Source of the DNA: Martinezella lusitana
GTDB lineage: Bacteria > Pseudomonadota > Alphaproteobacteria > Rhizobiales > Rhizobiaceae
Direction: 5' to 3'
Assembly: GCF_900094565.1 (NCBI RefSeq)
Contig: NZ_FMAF01000024.1
Span: 29,912 to 93,911 of the forward strand
DNA: 64,000 nt
Part shown: positions 52,970-61,579 of the stretch, piece after piece
How the letters are laid out: the number at the start of each line of letters is the position of its first letter
Position numbering within the stretch: position 1 is the first letter of the stretch
Made by a program: the position numbers and the translations under genes
Notes under the pieces: generated by a model
Seen by the model: the letters and a program-made list of their open reading frames with translations, nothing else
What the model was told of the DNA's origin: nothing
The model's database searches: none

Positions 52970-54172
52970 TCAGGATTTCAGGATCGCCGAGAAGCGCGGA
53001 TCGAAGGCATGGCCGATCGGCTCGGCGGCCGCGCCGCGCGCCACGGCCCAGGGGTCGGTCATGCCGAGCTGCAGGCGCGGCAACAGCCGGTCGGCGCGAT
53101 CGGCATTGGAGGGCAACAGCGGCTGCATGGCGTCGATCAGCCGCGTCGCAAGGGCTGCAGGCGCGCCTCCGCACAGAATCACGGTCTGCGGATCAAAGAT
53201 AGTCTCGATGAGATGCACGCTCCAGCGCAGGTCGATCGCCGCCTTTTCGATCCAGGCGAGAATCTCCGGATCATCGGCGGCAGCGCGCCTGTCGATCAGC
53301 GAATAGATGTCCGGCGCCATCGGATCGACGCCCAGATGCTCGTAGAGCGAGGCCAGCGATGCGCGGTGTTCAAGCTGGGTCAGCCTGCCGCCGGCCGTGA
53401 GCAGCGCCATGCCGATTTCGCCGGCATTGCCATGGGCGCCGCTATAAAGATCGCCACCGAGGATCAGGCCGGCTCCGATACCGTAGCCGACATAGAGGCA
53501 AACGGCATGATCGAGCCCATGCGCAGCGCCGACCATGCGCTCGGCGGTCGCGCAGGCGGCGGCGTCGTTCTGCAGGGTGACGTTGAGGCCGGTGCCGGCG
53601 GAAAGCGTTTCCAATAGCGGAAAGCGCTGCCAGGCGCCCATCATCCAGGGATTGTCGTCACCGTCCTGTTCGATGCCGAACGGACCCGGCATCGCGACGC
53701 CGAGCCCGACGAGGCGCTTTTCCGCCTGTGCGGCACGCAGCTTGAGCTCGGTGCGAACCTCCTGCACGAGCTGCAGCACCACGGGGGTGCCCGTGGCCGG
53801 TCCGCCGACCGGCAGGTTCGCCTCCTTGCCGATCAGCACATTGCCGACCAGATCGACAGCGATGGCGCGGGTGATGTGACGATCGATCTGCAGGCCGATT
53901 GCAAAGGCGCCTTCCGGCACGAGCCCATAGGGCGTCGAGGGTTGCCCCCTGCCGCGGCGCACCGTTTCCCTTGAGATCACCAACCCGTCGATTTCCAGCT
54001 CCTCCATGATGTTGGAGACCGTCTGTTTCGTCAGGCGGGTGGCGCGCGCGAGATCGGCGCGGGAGAGGGCACCATTGAGCCGCAAGGCGTCGATGATCAC
54101 CCGCCGGTTATGGGCACTGGTGCCTTCGTGGTTCGTTCCGCTCGTGGCCCTGATCGGGCGAACATCGTTCAT
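52970..54172 (-). CDS. ROK family transcriptional repressor
   Basis: A 400-residue NagC/XylR-type regulator. N-terminal winged HTH (about 20-75, 'LSRADLARATRLTKQTVSNIMEELE'), then the ROK sugar-kinase-like fold with 'VGLGVAMPGPFG', 'QNDAAACATAE' and 'GYGIGAGLILGGDLYSG'. The ROK zinc site is missing: GEIGH is GEIGM and the CxCGxxGC loop is 'TAGGRLTQLEHRASL'. The ATG at 54172 is favoured, with AGAGG 9 bases away; the ATG at 54178 would be only 3 bases from it. It is divergent from the second sugar operon and probably represses it. Confidence 0.9.
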   Translation of the reverse strand: MNDVRPIRATSGTNHEGTSAHNRRVIIDALRLNGALSRADLARATRLTKQTVSNIMEELEIDGLVISRETVRRGRGQPSTPYGLVPEGAFAIGLQIDRHITRAIAVDLVGNVLIGKEANLPVGGPATGTPVVLQLVQEVRTELKLRAAQAEKRLVGLGVAMPGPFGIEQDGDDNPWMMGAWQRFPLLETLSAGTGLNVTLQNDAAACATAERMVGAAHGLDHAVCLYVGYGIGAGLILGGDLYSGAHGNAGEIGMALLTAGGRLTQLEHRASLASLYEHLGVDPMAPDIYSLIDRRAAADDPEILAWIEKAAIDLRWSVHLIETIFDPQTVILCGGAPAALATRLIDAMQPLLPSNADRADRLLPRLQLGMTDPWAVARGAAAEPIGHAFDPRFSAILKS

Positions 54173-54214
54173 GTGCATTTGCCTCTTGACACCAATAGAA
54201 TATTGAAGAACAAA

Positions 54215-54235
54215 TAAGTCAAGACAATTGACTTA
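54215..54235. promoter_or_regulatory. Candidate operator of the ROK regulator
   Basis: Perfect dyad TAAGTCAA-N5-TTGACTTA between the ROK gene and the operon. Its centre lies about 50 bases from the regulator's start and about 175 bases from the binding-protein gene, so it could serve both promoters. Nothing else clear was found in 54236-54401. Confidence 0.55.
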
Positions 54236-54401
54236 AAAGAAACCACAGAGTTTCATGAGGGAACGCAGGGGAGCCTCAAGGCTCCGAAGACGCTCCGATC
54301 GAGGTTCGGCAGCCTGGTCGGCTGCCCGTTCGACACCTGACGGCGACATTTCAGCCGCCGTTGGAAAATCGCGTGACTGTCAAAAAAAACTGGAGGCTGG
54401 A

Positions 54402-55640
54402 ATGTTGAAATCATTGAACAAGACACTGCTCGGCGCAGCGCTGATCGGCGTATCCTTCGCGTCGCACGCCTTTGCCGAAACGACCCTGAACGCCCTCTTT
54501 ATGGCGCAGGCCGCCTATAGCGAAGCCGATGTGCGCGCCATGACGGACGCCTTCACCAAGGCCAATCCGGACATCAAGGTCAATCTCGAATTCGTCCCTT
54601 ATGAGGGCCTGCATGACAAGACCGTGCTGGCGCAAGGCTCGGGCGGCGGCTACGACGTCGTGCTGTTCGACGTCATCTGGCCCGCCGAATACGCGACCAA
54701 CAAGGTTCTGGTCGATGTTTCCTCGCGTATCCCTGACGATACGAAGAAGGGCGTGCTGCCGGGCGCATGGACCACAGTCCAATACGACAGCAAATATTAC
54801 GGCATGCCCTGGATTCTTGACACCAAGTACTTGTTCTACAACAAGGAAATCCTGGAAAAGGCCGGCATTAAGACGCCACCGAAGACCTGGGACGAGCTGA
54901 CCGAACAGGCCAAGATCATCAAGGACAAGGGCCTTCTGGCCACGCCAATCGCCTGGAGCTGGTCGCAGGCCGAAGCCGCGATCTGCGACTACACCACGCT
55001 TGTCAGCGCCTATAAAGGCGACTTCCTCAAGGACGGCAAGCCGGACTTCCAGAACGGCGGCGGCCTCGATGCCCTGAAATACATGGTATCCAGCTACAAA
55101 TCCGGCCTCACCAATCCGAATTCCAAGGAATTCCTCGAAGAGGACGTGCGCAAGGTCTTCGAAAATGGCGACGCAGCCTTCGCACTGAACTGGACTTACA
55201 TGTACAACATGGCGAACGATCCGAAAGACAGCAAGGTTGCTGGCAAGGTCGGCGTCGTGCCGGCACCGGGCGTCGCCGGCAAGAGCGAGGCTTCGGCGGT
55301 CAACGGCTCCATGGGCCTCGGCATCACCACCGCCAGCAAGCATCCGGACGAAGCCTGGAAGTTCATCACCTTCATGACCTCGCAGGCAACGCAGAACCAG
55401 TATGCCAAGCTCAGCCTGCCGATCTGGGCATCGTCCTATAGCGATCCGGCTGTCACCAAGGGCCAGGAAGACCTGATCGCCGCCGCAAAGGTCGGGCTTG
55501 CGGCCATGTATCCGCGTCCGACGACACCGAAGTATCAGGAACTGTCGACAGCACTGCAGCAGGCGATCCAGGAATCGCTGCTCGGCCAGTCTTCGCCGGA
55601 AGATGCGCTGAAGTCTGCTGCCCAGAACAGCGGTCTCTGA
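54402..55640 (+). CDS. Sugar ABC transporter substrate-binding protein (second CUT1 system)
   Basis: A 412-residue family 1 solute-binding protein. Signal peptide to about residue 25 (ASHAFA-ET). 'FTKANPDIKVNLEFVPYEGLHDKTVLAQGSGGGYDVVLFDVIW', then 'YGMPWILDTKYLFYNKEILEKAGI' are typical of the group. Two cysteines lie far apart or single (C in 'AAICDY'). TGGAGG lies 5 bases before ATG 54402; earlier ATGs in the frame give no signal peptide. It heads the operon with permeases, SIS, PfkB and ATPase genes. Confidence 0.92.
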   Translation: MLKSLNKTLLGAALIGVSFASHAFAETTLNALFMAQAAYSEADVRAMTDAFTKANPDIKVNLEFVPYEGLHDKTVLAQGSGGGYDVVLFDVIWPAEYATNKVLVDVSSRIPDDTKKGVLPGAWTTVQYDSKYYGMPWILDTKYLFYNKEILEKAGIKTPPKTWDELTEQAKIIKDKGLLATPIAWSWSQAEAAICDYTTLVSAYKGDFLKDGKPDFQNGGGLDALKYMVSSYKSGLTNPNSKEFLEEDVRKVFENGDAAFALNWTYMYNMANDPKDSKVAGKVGVVPAPGVAGKSEASAVNGSMGLGITTASKHPDEAWKFITFMTSQATQNQYAKLSLPIWASSYSDPAVTKGQEDLIAAAKVGLAAMYPRPTTPKYQELSTALQQAIQESLLGQSSPEDALKSAAQNSGL

Positions 55641-55712
55641 TAGTCTTACCGGGCGGCGCCTATCGCCGCCCGCCTCTCGATCCTCCATGAAGAATGAAAG
55701 AAGGGGCCCGTC

Positions 55713-56597
55713 ATGTCCGGCACCTCAATGACAACTCGCGCCTGGTTTTTGATGTTGCCGCTGCTGGTGGTGATGGTCGCCGTCATCGGCTGGCCGCTCG
55801 TCGATACCGTCGGCCTTTCTTTCACGGATGCAAAGCTTGTCGGCACCGGCGGCAATTTCGTCGGCATCGACAATTATGCGAAGATGCTGGCGAACTCCAA
55901 TTTCCAGCGCACCTTGATCACCACGGCCTGGTTCGCGATCGTATCCGTTGCCGCCGAAATGGTGCTCGGCGTGCTTGCCGCGCTGCTCCTGAACCAGGAA
56001 TTCAAGGGCCGAGGCGTGCTGCGCGCGCTGATGATCCTGCCCTGGGCACTGCCGACCGTCGTCAACGCCACGCTGTGGCGGCTGATCTACAATCCGGAAT
56101 ATGGCGCGCTGAACGCAGCCCTTACCCAGCTTGGCCTGATCGACGCCTACCGCTCCTGGCTCGGCGAACCGGGCACGGCGCTGACGGCGCTGATCGTCGC
56201 CGATTGCTGGAAGAACTTTCCACTGGTGGCGCTCATCGCGCTTGCCGCCCTGCAGGCCGTGCCGCGCGATATCACCGCCGCCTCGCTGGTCGACGGCGCC
56301 GGCCCCTTCAAGCGCTTCCGCTTCGTCATCCTTCCCTATCTTGTCGGGCCATTGATGGTGGCGCTGGTGCTGCGCACCATCGAGGCTTTCAAGGTCTTCG
56401 ATATCATCTGGGTGATGACACGCGGCGGCCCGGCAAACAGCACGCGTACGCTATCGATCCTCGTCTATCAGGAAGCCTTCTCCTTCCAGCGGGCGGGGTC
56501 GGGCGCATCGCTTGCCCTCATCGTCACGCTGCTGGTGACGGTGCTTGCCGCGGCCTATGCCGCCCTTGTCCGCAAAACCGCGGGGAGTGCGACCTGA
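55713..56597 (+). CDS. Sugar ABC transporter permease (MalF type, second system)
   Basis: A 294-residue permease with six spans. 'LMILPWALPTVVNATLWRLIYNPEYGALNAAL' and the EAA loop 'AASLVDGAGPFKRFRFVILP' (about 185-205) are present, and 'VMTRGGPANSTRTLSILVYQEAF' is MalF-like. AGAAGGGG precedes the ATG. It shares its last base with the next start (TGATG overlap). Confidence 0.93.
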   Translation: MSGTSMTTRAWFLMLPLLVVMVAVIGWPLVDTVGLSFTDAKLVGTGGNFVGIDNYAKMLANSNFQRTLITTAWFAIVSVAAEMVLGVLAALLLNQEFKGRGVLRALMILPWALPTVVNATLWRLIYNPEYGALNAALTQLGLIDAYRSWLGEPGTALTALIVADCWKNFPLVALIALAALQAVPRDITAASLVDGAGPFKRFRFVILPYLVGPLMVALVLRTIEAFKVFDIIWVMTRGGPANSTRTLSILVYQEAFSFQRAGSGASLALIVTLLVTVLAAAYAALVRKTAGSAT

Positions 56598-57442
56598 TGG
56601 AACGCAAGAGCCCGCTCTTCACCTGCTTCATTTATGTCTGCGCCATCCTGCTCGCCGTCGTCATCCTGGCGCCGATTGCCTGGCTCTTCATCATGAGCAT
56701 TTCGCCGGCTGCCGATCTTGCCGCCAAGCCCTTGCGCTGGTGGCCGCAGACGGCTGACTTCTCGCGCTACTGGGTGCTGCTTTCGACGCTGGAAAACAGC
56801 GAGGGAGCCGCCTTTACCTCGTCGCTGCGCAACAGCATCGAGGTTGCCGGCATGGCGACGATCGCAGCGATCGCGCTGGCGATCCCAGCTGGCTGGGCCG
56901 TGTCGCGCACGCCGTCCGTGGGATGGTCGCTCTCGATGGTCATCGCCACCTACATGCTGCCGCCCGTCGCACTTGCCGTGCCGCTCTATATGAGTCTTGC
57001 CTATCTCGGCCTGCTCAACAACGTCTTCGGTCTGGCACTTGTCTACCTGACGATCCTCGCGCCTTTTACGACCTGGCTGATGAAATCCGGCTTCGATTCC
57101 ATTCCGAAGGAGATCGAGGCCGCCGCGATGATCGATGGCGCCGGTCTGTTCCAGACGCTGAAGATCATCACGCTGCCGCTTGCCATGCCTGTGATGGCGA
57201 CCTCGGCGCTCTTCGCCTTCCTGCTTGCCTGGGATGAATTCTTCTATGCGCTGCTCTTCACCTCCGACCAGCGCGCAAAGACCCTCACCGTCGCCATCGC
57301 CGATCTGGCCGGCGGCCGTGTCTCGGATTACGGACTGATCGCGACTGCCGGCGTGCTGGCCGCCCTGCCACCGGTGCTGATCGGTCTTGTCATGCAACGT
57401 GCCCTGATCTCCGGGCTGACCAGCGGCGGCGTCAAGGGATGA
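56597..57442 (+). CDS. Sugar ABC transporter permease (MalG type, second system)
   Basis: A 281-residue permease with six spans. EAA loop 'EAAAMIDGAGLFQTLKIITLP' (about 174-194), preceded by 'TYMLPPVALAVPLYM' and followed by 'AFLLAWDEFFYALLF'. The start follows GGGGAGTGCGACCTG. It overlaps the SIS gene by 4 bases. Confidence 0.93.
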   Translation: MERKSPLFTCFIYVCAILLAVVILAPIAWLFIMSISPAADLAAKPLRWWPQTADFSRYWVLLSTLENSEGAAFTSSLRNSIEVAGMATIAAIALAIPAGWAVSRTPSVGWSLSMVIATYMLPPVALAVPLYMSLAYLGLLNNVFGLALVYLTILAPFTTWLMKSGFDSIPKEIEAAAMIDGAGLFQTLKIITLPLAMPVMATSALFAFLLAWDEFFYALLFTSDQRAKTLTVAIADLAGGRVSDYGLIATAGVLAALPPVLIGLVMQRALISGLTSGGVKG

Positions 57443-58461
57443 ACATGACCACAGAGAAAACACGCCCCGCCGGGCTTGCCGCGATCGATCGCGAAATGGC
57501 CCGCCAACATGCCGATGCGATTGCCTCCTTCGAGGCCGCTGCCGAGATGGCTGCCAAGGCGGCAGCCTCGCTGAAGCGCACCGGCAAGCTGCTGCTGCTT
57601 GGCATGGGCGGCTCCCACGCCGTCAACCGCGCCGTCGAGACGCTCTACCGTGCTGCCGGCATCGATGCGATCGCGCTACCGCTCTCCGAACAGCTCGGCC
57701 AGCCGCTGTCGCTCGAGGACCGGACGATCTTCGTGACGTCGCAGTCCGGCGAAAGCGCCGAAGTGCTGCGCTGGTTCGACGAGACGGGCGGCAATGCCGA
57801 CACATTCGGCCTGACGCTGGAGGGCAGCTCCTTCCTCGCGAGGACCGCTCCCTCGCTGGTGGGCGCCGGCGGCACCGAGCTTGCCTTTGCGGCAACGCGC
57901 AGCCTCACCGTGACCTTCGCGCTGCATCTGGCGATCTTCACCGCGCTTGGGCAGGATCCCGCGAGCGCACTGGCGGTACTACAGGCACCGCAGACGCTCG
58001 ATATCTCGCCGGCGCTTGCTGCCCTTGCCGATGTCGCCACCATCGTTACCTCAGGCCGCCGCCTGCAGGGCGTTGCCGAGGCGCTTGCACTTGGCCTCAC
58101 CGAGCTGTCGCGCCGCCCCTGCTTTTCGCTCGAGGGCGGCCAGTTGCGGCATGGGCCGATGGAAATGCTCGGCCCATCGATCGGCGTCGTGCTTTTCCGT
58201 GGCAACGACGCGACCGCCGGCCTGGTGACGGCCATGGCTGTTTCCGCCGTCGAGACGGGGGCGCCTGTGATCATCTTCGACGGTTCGCAGGAAGAACCGG
58301 TCCCCGGTTGCATCACGCTCCGTTTCAAGCCGGAAAGCGGCCTTGCCGCCATCTTCCAGATGCTGCCTGTGGCGCAGGCGCTGATGATCGCGTTTGCCGA
58401 TGCCCGGGTCGAGAATGCCGGCGCGCCGCTGCGCTCCACCAAGATCACCCGGAGCGAATGA
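57439..58461 (+). CDS. SIS-domain sugar isomerase/deaminase/deglycase
   Basis: A 340-residue protein with two SIS domains like the isomerase half of GlmS. 'LLLLGMGGSHAVNRAVETLYRAAG' and 'IFVTSQSGESAEVLRWF' (sugar-phosphate P-site, S-x-S-G-x-S) lie in the first, 'FSLEGGQLRHGPMEML' and 'TRSLTVTFALHLAIF' later. The class covers glucosamine-6-phosphate deaminases (NagB-II), AgaS and fructosamine-6-phosphate deglycases (FrlB). The neighbouring PfkB kinase and absence of a NagA deacetylase make a free amino sugar or Amadori compound the likely substrate. Coupled to the permease gene by a 4-base overlap. Confidence 0.88.
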   Translation: MNMTTEKTRPAGLAAIDREMARQHADAIASFEAAAEMAAKAAASLKRTGKLLLLGMGGSHAVNRAVETLYRAAGIDAIALPLSEQLGQPLSLEDRTIFVTSQSGESAEVLRWFDETGGNADTFGLTLEGSSFLARTAPSLVGAGGTELAFAATRSLTVTFALHLAIFTALGQDPASALAVLQAPQTLDISPALAALADVATIVTSGRRLQGVAEALALGLTELSRRPCFSLEGGQLRHGPMEMLGPSIGVVLFRGNDATAGLVTAMAVSAVETGAPVIIFDGSQEEPVPGCITLRFKPESGLAAIFQMLPVAQALMIAFADARVENAGAPLRSTKITRSE

Positions 58462-59391
58462 ATGAAGCCACTAGCAGTCATCGGCAACGTCAACATCGAC
58501 CTGATCCTCGGGCCGGCCGAGCCTTGGCCCAAGGCCGGCACGGAGATCATCGTCGACCATGACGAGCTGCGCGTCGGCGGGCAGGCGGGCAATACCGCAC
58601 TCGCCTGGGAGGGCCTCGGCATCGATTACGAGATCGCTGCCAATGTCGGCAGCGACCAGTTTGGACGCTGGCTCAATGAAGCATTCGGCACCCGCAGCAG
58701 CAAGTGGCCGGTGCGTCCCGAAGGCACGACTCTATCCGTGGGTATCACCCATCCGGACGGTGAGCGCACTTTTTTCACGACACGCGGCCACCTGCCACGG
58801 CTCACATTGGCCGACGTGCATGCCGTGCTCGACGGGACGAAACTTTCCGGCGGCTATGCGCTGCTGTGTGGCGCCTTCCTCACCGACGACCTGACACGCG
58901 ACTACGAAGCGCTGTTCGACTGGGCGGATAAACACCGGATCACGGTTGCGCTCGACACGGGCTGGCCGCTTGACGGCTGGACCGAGAAGAATTGCAATTC
59001 GACGCGGCATTGGCTCTCCCGTTGCGGCGTCGCGCTGATGAACGAAGTCGAAACGACGACGCTTGCCGGCGTGGACGATCCGGTTCAGGCCGCGAGTGCG
59101 CTTCGTTCGCACATGCCTGATGGAGCCATCGTCGTTGTCAAGCGCGGGCCCGAGGGCGCCATTGCCATCGGGGCCGATGGCAGCTTGGTTTCGGTCGCCG
59201 CGCCGCGTGTCACCGTCGTCGATACGATCGGTGCCGGCGATGTCTTCAACGCGGGTTTCCTGGCCGCCCTTGCCCGAGGCGAGCCGCTTGCAGCCTGCAT
59301 TTCGGCCGGGACTGCGGTCGCTTCCCGTGCCATTTCCACTCTGCCGCGCAGCTACGGCCCGGCCAAAGCATCCGAGGAGGCCGTTCGATGA
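58462..59391 (+). CDS. PfkB family carbohydrate kinase
   Basis: A 309-residue ribokinase-like sugar kinase. It starts 'PLAVIGNVNIDLIL', has 'RVGGQAGNTALAWEGLG' (substrate loop) and the C-terminal signature 'VVDTIGAGDVFNAGFLAAL' with the catalytic Asp (G-A-G-D). It would phosphorylate the imported sugar or fructosamine. It follows the SIS gene without a gap and overlaps the ATPase gene by 4 bases. In Bacillus, FrlD plays this role next to the SIS protein FrlB. Confidence 0.92.
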   Translation: MKPLAVIGNVNIDLILGPAEPWPKAGTEIIVDHDELRVGGQAGNTALAWEGLGIDYEIAANVGSDQFGRWLNEAFGTRSSKWPVRPEGTTLSVGITHPDGERTFFTTRGHLPRLTLADVHAVLDGTKLSGGYALLCGAFLTDDLTRDYEALFDWADKHRITVALDTGWPLDGWTEKNCNSTRHWLSRCGVALMNEVETTTLAGVDDPVQAASALRSHMPDGAIVVVKRGPEGAIAIGADGSLVSVAAPRVTVVDTIGAGDVFNAGFLAALARGEPLAACISAGTAVASRAISTLPRSYGPAKASEEAVR

Positions 59392-60452
59392 GCGCGCTTG
59401 AAATCCAGAACATCCGCAAGAGCTATGGCGATGTCGAGACGCTGAAAGGCATCGACATCTCGCTTGAAAGCGGCGAGTTCCTGGTGCTGCTCGGCTCGTC
59501 CGGCTGCGGCAAGTCCACGCTGCTCAACATCATCGCCGGGCTGGCGGAAGCAACCAGCGGCGATATCCGCATCGGCAACCGTTCGGTGCTCGGGGTGCAT
59601 CCGAAGGATCGCGACATCGCCATGGTGTTTCAGTCCTATGCGCTCTATCCGAACCTCTCGGTCCATCGCAACATCGGCTTCGGCCTGGAGATGCGCAAGG
59701 TGCCGGCGGCCGAACGCGACAAGGCGGTACGCGAGGCGGCGAAGCTGCTGCAGATCGAACCGCTGCTCGAGCGCAAGCCGAGCCAGCTTTCCGGCGGCCA
59801 GCGCCAGCGGGTGGCGATCGGCCGGGCGCTGGTGCGCAAGCCGGAGGTCTTCCTGTTCGACGAGCCGCTGTCGAACCTCGACGCCAAGCTGCGCATGGAG
59901 ATGCGCACCGAGCTGAAGCGTCTTCACCAGATACTGAAGACCACTATCGTCTACGTGACCCACGACCAGATCGAGGCCATGACGCTTGCAACCCGCATCG
60001 CCGTGATGCGGGATGGTCGGATCGAGCAGCTCGGCACGCCGGACGAGATCTACAATCACCCGGCAACGCTCTATGTCGCGACCTTCGTCGGCGCGCCGCC
60101 GATGAACCTGCTGAACGCGACCGCCGAGGCTGGTTCCCTGCGCATCGACGGCACCTCGATCACGCTGCCCATGCCTGCGACGAAGGACGGGGTCAAACAG
60201 GGACAGGAACTGGTCGTCGGCATACGGCCGGAAACGATGCGTATGGACGAGCAGGGCAAGCTGGAGGCCATTTGCGAAGTCGCGGAGCTGACGGGTCCCG
60301 AACTGATCGTGACCGCGCAAGCCGGTTCGCAGCGGCTCATGGCCTGCCTGCCCCCGCGCACTGCGATTGCCGCAGGGCAGACGCTGAAGCTCGGTTTCGA
60401 CGCCAACGCGCTGCACCTCTTCGACCGCGCCACCGGTCGCCGCTGCGAATGA
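59388..60452 (+). CDS. Sugar ABC transporter ATP-binding protein (second system)
   Basis: A 354-residue MalK-like ATPase. Walker A GSSGCGKST (about 36-44), Q-loop 'MVFQSYALYPNLS', signature LSGGQRQR, Walker B 'VFLFDEPLSNLD', 'YVTHDQIEAMTLATRI'. The C-terminal TOBE-like domain ends 'LHLFDRATGRRCE'. It closes the operon; a decayed histidine kinase fragment starts right after its stop. Confidence 0.94.
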   Translation: MSALEIQNIRKSYGDVETLKGIDISLESGEFLVLLGSSGCGKSTLLNIIAGLAEATSGDIRIGNRSVLGVHPKDRDIAMVFQSYALYPNLSVHRNIGFGLEMRKVPAAERDKAVREAAKLLQIEPLLERKPSQLSGGQRQRVAIGRALVRKPEVFLFDEPLSNLDAKLRMEMRTELKRLHQILKTTIVYVTHDQIEAMTLATRIAVMRDGRIEQLGTPDEIYNHPATLYVATFVGAPPMNLLNATAEAGSLRIDGTSITLPMPATKDGVKQGQELVVGIRPETMRMDEQGKLEAICEVAELTGPELIVTAQAGSQRLMACLPPRTAIAAGQTLKLGFDANALHLFDRATGRRCE

Positions 60453-60453
60453 T

Positions 60454-60840
60454 TTCGCGGCCATCCCGCAGGCGCGCGTCGAGACGATACCGCAAGGCCG
60501 AATCCGCAGCCGGCTTCTCTCCGATGCGGCGCATATTGCCACGCTTGCCGAACAGTTGCTCGACCTGCGGCGTCTGGATGTCATCGGCAGGAATGTCTCG
60601 TGCGTCGATCTGGTGGAATTCTGCCGGATCGTCGCCGCCGACACGACGCCTCTCGCCAGTACGCAGGGATACGAATTGTCGCTGAGACAGGTGTCGACCG
60701 TCTGGCCATCTAGGGTGATGCCGGCGGCCACAGCGCGTCATCGTCAATATCGTCCAGAATGCGATCGAGCACAGAGGTGGCAAGGAAAATATCACCATCA
60801 AGATCGACAGACGCGCGATCATCGAAGCCTCGCGCCGCAG
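60454..60840 (+). pseudogene. Decayed sensor histidine kinase fragment
   Basis: Right after the ATPase stop, one frame encodes the second half of a HisKA dimerisation domain ('RLLSDAAHIATLAEQLLDLRRLD', then 'VDLVEFCRIVAADTTPLA...GYELSL'). The HATPase N-box follows in another frame: RVIVNIVQNAIEH then GGKENITIKIDRRAIIE, around 60740-60825. Between them the match continues only through a third frame with an in-frame TAG (…LAI-stop-GDAGG). The H-box and the G-boxes are missing. Two or more frameshifts, a stop and both ends lost mean a dead gene. Confidence 0.75.
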
Positions 60841-61027
60841 ACGATCATCCGCCGCGATGAGCCGTCCCACTCCGATTCCGACCATTGGACACACTTCGCA
60901 CAGTCAAGACGTTCGGCCTCAAATCTGAGGTCTTCCGTCTTTCGCCCGCCCTATGGCCAGGTATGGAGGGTGGAAATTTGGGATCTCCGCCAGCCCTCCA
61001 TAAGTATTCTCCAATATTTCTGCGACC

Positions 61028-61052
61028 GGAACCTTTGCTCCAGCAAAGAGTT
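61028..61052 (+). promoter_or_regulatory. EcfG-type (general stress) promoter
   Basis: GGAAC (61028-61032), 17 bases, GTT (61050-61052). This matches the rhizobial RpoE2/EcfG consensus GGAAC-N16/17-cGTT except for the base before GTT. It lies 22 bases before the start of the 82-aa gene. Confidence 0.6.
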
Positions 61053-61074
61053 TTCCTGTATGGAGGAAATTTAC

Positions 61075-61323
61075 ATGAACACTAATTCTAATAAACCAAA
61101 TCTAGATCTCAGAACCACGCCATATGCGCGCCGCTCTTCTTGGGGGCCGCCGATCGCTATATTGGCGGTTGTTGCTGTCGCAGCGCTGGCGTGGAACTTT
61201 TGGCCTTATGCAAACTCGCCCTACACGAGCGCGAAGGAATCTAGAATTCCGGCTGCCCAGAGGACCACGATACAGCCATCGGCAGCCTCAATGCCGCCTG
61301 CGACGGCGCCTGCTCAGCAATAG
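61075..61323 (+). CDS. Small single-pass membrane protein (82 aa)
   Basis: I do not recognise the family. After 20 polar residues there is one hydrophobic segment (about 27-42, 'PPIAILAVVAVAALAWNFW'), then a Ser/Ala/Pro/Gln-rich tail, so it is anchored in the inner membrane with the tail in the periplasm. GGAGGAAAT lies upstream of ATG 61075. An EcfG-like promoter precedes it. It is the first of three tiny genes between the dead kinase and the HWE kinase, suggesting a stress-response group. Confidence 0.75.
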   Translation: MNTNSNKPNLDLRTTPYARRSSWGPPIAILAVVAVAALAWNFWPYANSPYTSAKESRIPAAQRTTIQPSAASMPPATAPAQQ

Positions 61324-61357
61324 AGAAGGCCCATCCGCAATAGAGAAGGATAGCCCC

Positions 61358-61579
61358 ATGGCAAAGCATGATGAATCGCCGCTGTTGAGCGCAACGGATG
61401 CGAAGCAAGCTGACAAACGCGATACCAGCGCCTATGGGCGTGGCTCAAAAGCCGGCAAACAGAAGAACCCGGCAGAAGGCAACCCCTATCCCGAAGGCAG
61501 CCGCGCTGCCAAGTCGTTTGAACACGGACAACTGGACGCTCAAAAAGTCAGATGCAGCGACAAGCCGCCGGGACGATAG
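61358..61579 (+). CDS. Small hydrophilic protein (73 aa)
   Basis: A very polar, Lys/Asp/Ser/Gly-rich protein (MAKHDESPLLSATDAKQADK, then 'AYGRGSKAGKQKNPAEGNPYPEGSRAAKSFEHGQLD') likely to be unfolded, as in many stress-induced small rhizobial proteins. The family is not recognised. AGAAGGA lies 7 bases before ATG 61358. It may share the EcfG-like promoter of the gene ahead (34 bases between). Confidence 0.7.
   Translation: MAKHDESPLLSATDAKQADKRDTSAYGRGSKAGKQKNPAEGNPYPEGSRAAKSFEHGQLDAQKVRCSDKPPGR

Noticed and set aside
55694..56596. N-terminal extension of the second permease (582-codon frame from 55694)
   Set aside because: It overlaps the whole first permease gene in another frame. The membrane-protein homology starts at 56597.
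60337..60894. 185-codon minus-strand ORF over the kinase fragment
   Set aside because: No motif, antisense to the end of the ATPase gene. The plus strand carries the histidine kinase homology.
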